NCBI GenBank assembly: GCA_937900305.1 | Contig: CALCCV010000678.1 | Location: forward strand, 1-12,070 | Source: an uncultured Pseudobdellovibrionaceae bacterium | GTDB lineage: Bacteria > Bdellovibrionota > Bdellovibrionia > Bdellovibrionales > Bdellovibrionaceae | Direction: 5' to 3' | DNA: 12,070 nucleotides | In this document: piece by piece, positions 7,216 to 12,070 of the stretch | How positions within the stretch are numbered: position 1 is the stretch's first letter | Layout of the letters: each line of letters starts with the position of its first letter | Made by a program: the position numbers and the translations under genes | Notes under the pieces: model-generated | Told to the model about the DNA's origin: nothing | Databases searched by the model: none | The model's input: only the letters and a program-made list of their open reading frames with translations

Positions 7216-8406
7216 CTAACCCAAGTTCATAACGTTTAGTTCTTCATTTCCGACCGAGGTGAGTCGCTTTTGCCCTTTCAATAGGGCTGCCAATCCAGCG
7301 ATGTCATTGTTGGCGAAAAGACGTCCAATGAGCGCGGAGTACGCGGGATCTAAGCTTTTATAATCATGACGGAAGATCCATTGCTTCAAAAAACATTCGA
7401 GGTCCAAATCTCCCATTGATTTATTGGTCCAAATTTCTGAGAAAGGAAAGCCACGAAGCTCAACTTCATTCAGATTGATCCATCTAAAATCCAAAGGTTT
7501 ATTTAGATCGCGAGTCCATAGCCGCTTTGAGTTCGGCATTTTTTGAAATCGGTGGAGTTTTTCTTCCTTCACTTTCTCCCACAAAAGCTGGCCCAAGTCT
7601 TTCACAAGACGTTTTTTCCAAGGCTTGTCAATCGCGATGGGACGGCTCGCATCCTTTGTGTTTAAGGGGATGCTATCGCGAGACAGGTAGTTTAACCAGC
7701 ATCGAGTGTAGAGTCTCTGAGTTTCTCCATACTCCACTTCGTGCGCCAGCCAACGCTCTAGCTGGGGGCTGCAAGCAAGGTCTTTCTCGTCAAATCCGAC
7801 AAACTCTCCGCTGCAGTAAAACTGAGCTAGAAATCCGAAGAAATCAGTATTTTGAACCGTAAAATCAGGATTAAAGATTCGGTACTCTGAAAGAAGATTC
7901 TCCCGATAACTAACTGTGATCGATTCCGTGCGGCTTCCAATGGAACAAAAGCTGTTTACACTTCTTGTGCACATCAACCAATAATCCAGTCCTGTGACGG
8001 CCGCAGCTTCGCTCAAAATGTGGCAAAAGGCGTAGTCTTCAATATTCTTGGCAGTGATCCGGCCCCAGCCCAACTCGAGATCCGGCTGCAACTGGTTAAT
8101 GGCCAAATAGGCCCAGTGATGCAAATAATCATGAACGGCAAAGAGAACCTCAAAGGCGAGTCGATCCCCTTCGTTGAGGGCTCGCGCAGAGGCCTCTGGC
8201 TTCTTTAGCCACTTTTGCAAACGCGAGTTTGCGGGATAAAAAATTTTTCCCACCCATGGATTAAATCCTGGCGTGAACCGTGGTATGCAATTGGAATACT
8301 TCCACTCTGCATCCATCGCCCGAGGCTGAAATTCAATCTGTGGGTCCTCCATCATTTGCTTTACAAGCGGGATGTTGAGCAGAGATTCGGGATGAAGCTT
8401 TTTCAC
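7216..8406 (-). CDS. Hypothetical protein with HDxxHH motif, second gene of a coupled pair
   Basis: This 396-residue, apparently soluble protein has no signal peptide or membrane span. The GTG start at 8404-8406 directly abuts the TAG stop of the upstream gene (TAGGTG), and AAGGGA lies 8 nt before it, so translation is coupled. A helix-like segment LAFEVLFAVHDYLHHWAYLA (83-102) presents H92, D93, H96 and H97. It is followed by LSEAAAVTGLDYW (131-143), giving E133-x7-D141. The same E-x7-D and H-[DE]-x-[LM]-H layout occurs in the divergent protein at 9703, and a later FLAQFYCSGEFVGF (192-205) resembles VAAFTGHETPF there. I infer a distant relationship and possibly a bound metal, either zincin-like (with Asp in place of the catalytic Glu) or a helical di-iron type. 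I recognise no named family. Confidence 0.6.
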   Translation of the reverse strand: MKKLHPESLLNIPLVKQMMEDPQIEFQPRAMDAEWKYSNCIPRFTPGFNPWVGKIFYPANSRLQKWLKKPEASARALNEGDRLAFEVLFAVHDYLHHWAYLAINQLQPDLELGWGRITAKNIEDYAFCHILSEAAAVTGLDYWLMCTRSVNSFCSIGSRTESITVSYRENLLSEYRIFNPDFTVQNTDFFGFLAQFYCSGEFVGFDEKDLACSPQLERWLAHEVEYGETQRLYTRCWLNYLSRDSIPLNTKDASRPIAIDKPWKKRLVKDLGQLLWEKVKEEKLHRFQKMPNSKRLWTRDLNKPLDFRWINLNEVELRGFPFSEIWTNKSMGDLDLECFLKQWIFRHDYKSLDPAYSALIGRLFANNDIAGLAALLKGQKRLTSVGNEELNVMNLG

Positions 8407-9525
8407 CTAGGCATTCCCTTTCGTCCACCACACATTTTCAACACACCTCATAAGCAGTCTGACGATATGAATCTCTGTTAGCTGATCCATTTCTGATTTA
8501 GGAAGATTCAAAAGACTTTCCAAAAAAACTTGATCAATCCAACGACCGGCGTTTGGAATCAGGCGCAATCGCTTTTCCTTTATCTGCCTGTCGATGCACG
8601 GAGTGAGAAAAAAATTATATATGAATGCCAAGAGAGTGGCGGGCGAATGCCTCCGCGCCATTTTTGCATATAAGTCAAAATACCAATAAATGTGCGACGA
8701 AACTAGCATGAGTTCTTGAGCAAAAGGAGGCAGACGAGAAGTTACGGTCGAGTTGTCTTCAAAATGCAAGGCAACCAATTGAGCCGGGTGTTTATTTAAA
8801 AGCTTCGCAAGTCTCTCCAGCGCAAAGGCCGCCAATGGGGAATAGCTTTTGTCCATCAATGGCAAAGTGCTTGCGGTGGGCACTTTACCACCATTTTCAA
8901 CTTCATTGAGCAAATACCCAACGATGATTTCATGAAAAAAAATGTGCTGGGACTTCTGAGGTCGATGAAAAAAGAAATGAAGCGTGTCTGAAGCCAGAAC
9001 CGGATTTCGACGAAAGGTTTTTGCAATGTCACCAAACACCAGCTCTGGTAAAATATCCTGATTGCAGGTTTTGTCGGCAAACACATCCAGCTTGAGTAAA
9101 TCCGAAAACGTATCTCCAGGTTGGATGCGAATCGCGAAAGCTGCGATGGCGAGTCGATGAGCGCGCTGAGAAACAGGATGCCGACCCAAAACGTTCTCCA
9201 CGGTCTCCTGCGCAATGGAAAAGATCTCATTGTAAACTTTAATGGCTTGAATCGGCAACGCTCGATCAAAAAACTCTTCGTAACGAGCATGGAAATCTAG
9301 GCGAACTTTACAGTAAATTTTTTCAAGCCGCGGATATAGACCTGACTCACACGGCATTTTACGAATCCGCAATTCCTGATACAGATTCCAAAAATTTTCC
9401 TCGGGACTGTTTATGAGAAGCTGTCTCTCTGCGCGCACAAGGTTTCCTTTCAAATATTCATTTCGCGTGATCGCAACGCTTTTGGGCTTGGCCTTGAGAA
9501 TATTGGTGGAAGGTGCCTGACACAA
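8407..9525 (-). CDS. Hypothetical helical His-rich protein, first gene of a coupled pair
   Basis: This 372-residue protein is rich in predicted helix and lacks a signal peptide. A His cluster stands out: H183-x3-H187 in LHFFFHRP, then H194-x3-H198-E199 in SQHIFFHEII, then E208 and E210. A second candidate site is E271-x6-H278 in ELMLVSSHIYWYFD. Such spacings occur in metal-binding helical proteins, including haem-oxygenase-like di-iron oxidases, but no family is identified. The start is uncertain. TTG at 9525 is the first codon after an in-frame stop, but AGGAG is 15 nt away across a run of eight Ts. GTG at 9438 (residue 30) has AAGGA at 6 nt and would give 343 residues. The gene shares an upstream region with the divergent gene at 9703, and its stop abuts the start of the next gene. 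Confidence 0.6.
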   Translation of the reverse strand: MCQAPSTNILKAKPKSVAITRNEYLKGNLVRAERQLLINSPEENFWNLYQELRIRKMPCESGLYPRLEKIYCKVRLDFHARYEEFFDRALPIQAIKVYNEIFSIAQETVENVLGRHPVSQRAHRLAIAAFAIRIQPGDTFSDLLKLDVFADKTCNQDILPELVFGDIAKTFRRNPVLASDTLHFFFHRPQKSQHIFFHEIIVGYLLNEVENGGKVPTASTLPLMDKSYSPLAAFALERLAKLLNKHPAQLVALHFEDNSTVTSRLPPFAQELMLVSSHIYWYFDLYAKMARRHSPATLLAFIYNFFLTPCIDRQIKEKRLRLIPNAGRWIDQVFLESLLNLPKSEMDQLTEIHIVRLLMRCVENVWWTKGNA

Positions 9526-9702
9526 TGAAAAAAAATTGCTCTCCTAACTGAAACTCGAAGAATCAAATTCGATGTTGCAATCTGGTCTCTGGGGCACCAC
9601 TAAACGCACCATCACCAAGACCTTCGACCAGCTTCGCTTGCGCCATTCATGGAGTTGAGAGACGCTGAGAAAGGACTACAGCGACTATTTGAGAAGGATG
9701 GA
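9526..9702. promoter_or_regulatory. Divergent promoter region of the four-gene cluster
   Basis: This 120-180 bp stretch (depending on the starts used) separates the leftward coupled pair from the rightward paralog pair, so promoters for both must lie here or within the gene ends. I see no strong -35/-10 pair or clear operator. An A8 run (9528-9535) sits directly before the leftward TTG start. Confidence 0.4.
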
Positions 9703-11265
9703 ATGTCGAAAAAAATCAGCTCTCGTGAACGCCAATCCGTTGAAGAGTTTCATCGATCCATGAAACAGATCGAAGAGACCTTGAAGGCGGACCCAACCGG
9801 CCAGTTCATCAAGCCAGAAAACCTGCCGATTGATGAAACCGGACTTTGCAACCTCATCAACAGCATGGACTGTGTAAGTCCACGCTCATTCACGCCATCA
9901 CTCGAAGAGTGGAATCCTTTTAGTCAAAGACCGATTTGTTCAGTCTATTCTGACTATCCTGCTGATGATTTTTGCCGAAGCCTTCACCTCACTACAGACG
10001 CGATCAGTCGTTTCTTAGAGTTCTCACACGAATGCATGCACGTCCTTCTTTGGGAACCTTTCTTCACAGGTCACTTGCGACCTCGACCTGAAAAGTTTGC
10101 GAACACATCGCTGGCCTTCGAGGGGTGCTGCTTTTGGCACACCGACTTAGTTGTGAACAACAAATTAAATGTTGTCGCTCCAGACGGGGAATTCGCGTTT
10201 CGGCGTCATTCGTTGTCTCAATCCACAGTTCATCCCAACCACGTTTTAAAGCAGCTCCACTGGGAAGATCCCATCGCGATATTGAAAATCTATGTGGCCG
10301 CGTTTACAGGCCATGAAACACCCTTCAGTAGCAACTCAAGTGAGCCCCTGTCCTACGCATTGGCCACAAGATTTTACTCCTTCTTTAAAGATACGCTTCG
10401 GCCATCGAGGAAATTGTTTTCAGCGCTGCACTCCTTAGGTTTATTTACTGAATACCTTTCTCGATTTTGCAAAGTTGAGAACATGCCTTCCTTGCTCCCC
10501 TCTGAGCTTCTCAAAATGGATGTGGAGGGTGATCCCGCTGGTTACTGCGTGCGGGTTTGCACCGAGGGATTGAAGTTCCTTCATCATTTAAAGCCGAACG
10601 AAGTCTCGGCTGTTCGCCTTCGACGGGCCATTCAGACTCGCGCCTACTTTGCAATGACGGTCCGTTTTCTTTTAAAAAAAAACCACTATAGAGAATCAGG
10701 TCCTTTTCCGGCTGAGCAAGTCCTTAGATCACTTGAAGATTACTTGAACCGTTTAGAAGCGACACTTGAAGTGCTTTGCAGCTCTCCCGAACCAACTCAG
10801 TGCAGGCGTTTGCTCAAACCAATCGATAGGTTTTACAGCCAAAATGTTCGAAAACCTCTGCAGCAGGCTCACGTTCGCTCCACTCGAAAGGAAATGATCT
10901 ACCCTCCTCTCCGCCATCACGACAGAATTTCTTTGCTGGAGGATCGATCCGGAATGTCGCTGAAAAACTTGCGTGGGTTTGCCCATGAAGTGTTTAAAAC
11001 CTTCGCATTGCCGGCTTTAGCGAAAATGCCAGCAACACCAGATGGCGAATCTTTAATTCGGGAATTGCGTCTGATGACACGCGACCTTAGAAAATTGGAT
11101 GTTAAATCTTCTGCCTCGCAGTCGCAGCAGTTGAAACAAAAGTTGTCACAAAGAATAGATAAAATTTTGGTTCACGACCTCACTTTCAAAAAATGGTCTA
11201 TGAGTCTCGACTCAGTTGATCCCGAAAGGAATGGGTTTCGCGAACTGTTGATCCATTACACCTGA
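9703..11265 (+). CDS. Hypothetical protein with HExxH motif, zincin-like; first of two paralogs
   Basis: This 520-residue protein has no signal peptide and an N-terminal charged helix (SRERQSVEEFHRSMKQIEE). The segment FLEFSHECMHVLLWEPFFTGH (104-124) contains H109-E110-x2-H113, the HExxH signature of zinc metallopeptidases. A glutamate 27 residues on, in LAFEGCCFWHTD (E140, D148), would fit the third ligand of gluzincins. Other landmarks are APDGEFAFRR (159-168), HPNHVLK (177-183) and MPSLLPSELL (261-270). The ATG at 9703 has AAGGA 4 nt upstream. The ATG at 9649 would add 18 residues but has no Shine-Dalgarno and extends further beyond the paralog's N terminus. The neighbour starts 19 bp downstream and is clearly related. 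HExxH can arise by chance in helices, so peptidase activity is only a hypothesis, and I recognise no family. The C-terminal 200 residues are charged and helical. Confidence 0.65.
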   Translation: MSKKISSRERQSVEEFHRSMKQIEETLKADPTGQFIKPENLPIDETGLCNLINSMDCVSPRSFTPSLEEWNPFSQRPICSVYSDYPADDFCRSLHLTTDAISRFLEFSHECMHVLLWEPFFTGHLRPRPEKFANTSLAFEGCCFWHTDLVVNNKLNVVAPDGEFAFRRHSLSQSTVHPNHVLKQLHWEDPIAILKIYVAAFTGHETPFSSNSSEPLSYALATRFYSFFKDTLRPSRKLFSALHSLGLFTEYLSRFCKVENMPSLLPSELLKMDVEGDPAGYCVRVCTEGLKFLHHLKPNEVSAVRLRRAIQTRAYFAMTVRFLLKKNHYRESGPFPAEQVLRSLEDYLNRLEATLEVLCSSPEPTQCRRLLKPIDRFYSQNVRKPLQQAHVRSTRKEMIYPPLRHHDRISLLEDRSGMSLKNLRGFAHEVFKTFALPALAKMPATPDGESLIRELRLMTRDLRKLDVKSSASQSQQLKQKLSQRIDKILVHDLTFKKWSMSLDSVDPERNGFRELLIHYT

Positions 11266-11284
11266 TTTTTGCGATAGGAGCAAA

Positions 11285-12070
11285 ATGCGATCGATGTACA
11301 ATTCCAAAACTCTTTCGGCGATTCACAAGACCCTTCGTGAAGTGCCTGTCTTGTTTGATGCGAGCAAAAAGCCGCGCATGGCCGATCCATTTGGGGACGG
11401 GATCTGTGACTTGCCAGGATTCGTAAATCTCATGAACACATTTCCATCGAGTGCATGGCACCCCTCGGTGAAGGAAATCCTCCCTCTTGCCCAAAATCCC
11501 CTCTGCGAAATCAAATCAGCCACAAAACAAAGACGCCACCTGCCCCATACCAGCTATTGTGGATCCCTGTACGTCCGCTTTCTAAGTGACGCCTATTTGA
11601 TTTTTCTATTTGAGCCTTTCTTCTCCGGCCATCGAAAGCTGACTTCTCCAGACTTTCGCAAAATCTGGCGACAGGCCTGTGGCAGTGGAGCTTGGTTTGC
11701 TGATGTCTTCCTCACTGAAAAGGTCAGACAATTGGCTCCCCAAGGGGAAATCATGTTTAGAAGTGTGCCAAACAGCCACCCTTGGATTCATCCTTACCGG
11801 GTCTTGAAAGCGCAATTTTCAGAGAAGGTGAATTTGCAGATCGACTATGTGAAGGCCTTTGGCAATGAAATTCCAGGAAAACACTGGCCCCCGGAATTTT
11901 ACAAGGCCTTTCGAAACTTTTACTCCCTCCCTTTGAGAGCAACAGAAACGAAACCAAGCGCGACCGACGTTTTAGAGGAGTTTTTCCAAAGATTCTGCGA
12001 AAAGAAGGGCATGCCTTCTTTAATTTCGAAACGCCTGACAGAGCATTTTGATGTGGAGCATTTCCACAAG
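11285..12070 (+). CDS. Paralog of the HExxH protein with the metal site lost; truncated by window end
   Basis: The ATG at 11285 has AGGAG 4 nt upstream, and the frame stays open for 262 codons to the last base, so the C terminus is missing. It aligns without gaps (offset 8) to the preceding protein from about residue 101 to 175. By eye about 24 of 75 positions are identical, including LFEPFFSGH (108-116), G133, W137, D140, APQGE (151-155), FR (158-159), HP (169-170) and VLK (173-175). A later RFCEKKGMPSL matches RFCKVENMPSL after a small gap. At the HExxH site the aligned residues are S101, D102 and L105, and the third-ligand Glu is C132. The putative metal site is therefore gone while the scaffold is kept. 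It is probably co-transcribed with its paralog. A regulatory, substrate-binding or structural partner role is possible but unproven. Confidence 0.65.
   Translation, partial: MRSMYNSKTLSAIHKTLREVPVLFDASKKPRMADPFGDGICDLPGFVNLMNTFPSSAWHPSVKEILPLAQNPLCEIKSATKQRRHLPHTSYCGSLYVRFLSDAYLIFLFEPFFSGHRKLTSPDFRKIWRQACGSGAWFADVFLTEKVRQLAPQGEIMFRSVPNSHPWIHPYRVLKAQFSEKVNLQIDYVKAFGNEIPGKHWPPEFYKAFRNFYSLPLRATETKPSATDVLEEFFQRFCEKKGMPSLISKRLTEHFDVEHFHK

Noticed and set aside
8856..9290. 144-codon minus-strand frame inside the His-rich protein gene
   Set aside because: It is in an alternative frame of the longer open frame 8407-9525, with a low-complexity Phe/Ser/Arg-rich product typical of a shadow.
1..12070. 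CRISPR array, tRNA, rRNA, insertion sequence or integrase
   Set aside because: No regularly spaced repeats, no cloverleaf or rRNA-like sequence and no transposase or recombinase motifs were seen on either strand.

Overview
The window is the start of a draft-assembly contig. A 34-base Illumina TruSeq read-2 adapter is still attached at its 5' end (3-36), so biological sequence begins near base 37. Moderate G+C, Shine-Dalgarno sites, signal peptides and a CxxCH haem site in an exported protein point to a Gram-negative bacterium. The mix of common redox enzymes with large exported or paralogous proteins I cannot name would suit a Bdellovibrio-like or other deltaproteobacterial lineage. No marker gene is present, so this placement is weak.

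Region 1 (37-2550) is ordinary accessory metabolism. It holds the C-terminal end of a YdeI/OmpD-associated (OmdA-type) protein, a RibD-C/dihydrofolate-reductase-like protein closed by a clear intrinsic terminator, and on the minus strand a two-gene operon. That operon encodes an antibiotic-biosynthesis-monooxygenase-domain (YgiN-like) protein followed by an Old Yellow Enzyme/NemA-type ene-reductase, a plausible quinone or electrophile detoxification pair.

Region 2 (2551-6725) carries two large exported proteins on the minus strand. The first (2898-4379) has a signal peptide followed by motifs resembling IucA/IucC-type (NIS) siderophore synthetases, including HGQN and a downstream RD. An exported member would be unusual because the known enzymes are cytoplasmic and use ATP. 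The second (5454-6725) has a signal peptide and a single CLGCH haem-c motif. Between them lie a small frameshifted gene (4770-5029) and a 72-bp element with a 9-bp outer stem and two inner hairpins (5355-5426).

Region 3 (7216-12070) is the most interesting part: a divergent four-gene cluster of proteins I do not recognise. Leftward is a translationally coupled pair (8407-9525, then 7216-8406). Rightward is a pair of clear paralogs (9703-11265, and 11285 running off the end). The first rightward protein has an HExxH motif plus a glutamate 27 residues later, a zincin (gluzincin)-like arrangement. In its neighbour all three candidate metal ligands and the catalytic Glu are replaced at exactly aligned positions, while the surrounding motifs are kept. 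The leftward 396-residue protein carries HDxxH and a matching E-x7-D element, so it may be a distant relative. An active-like copy beside a degenerate copy, facing a coupled pair across a shared promoter region, is the best candidate here for an undescribed system. Its function cannot be deduced from sequence alone.
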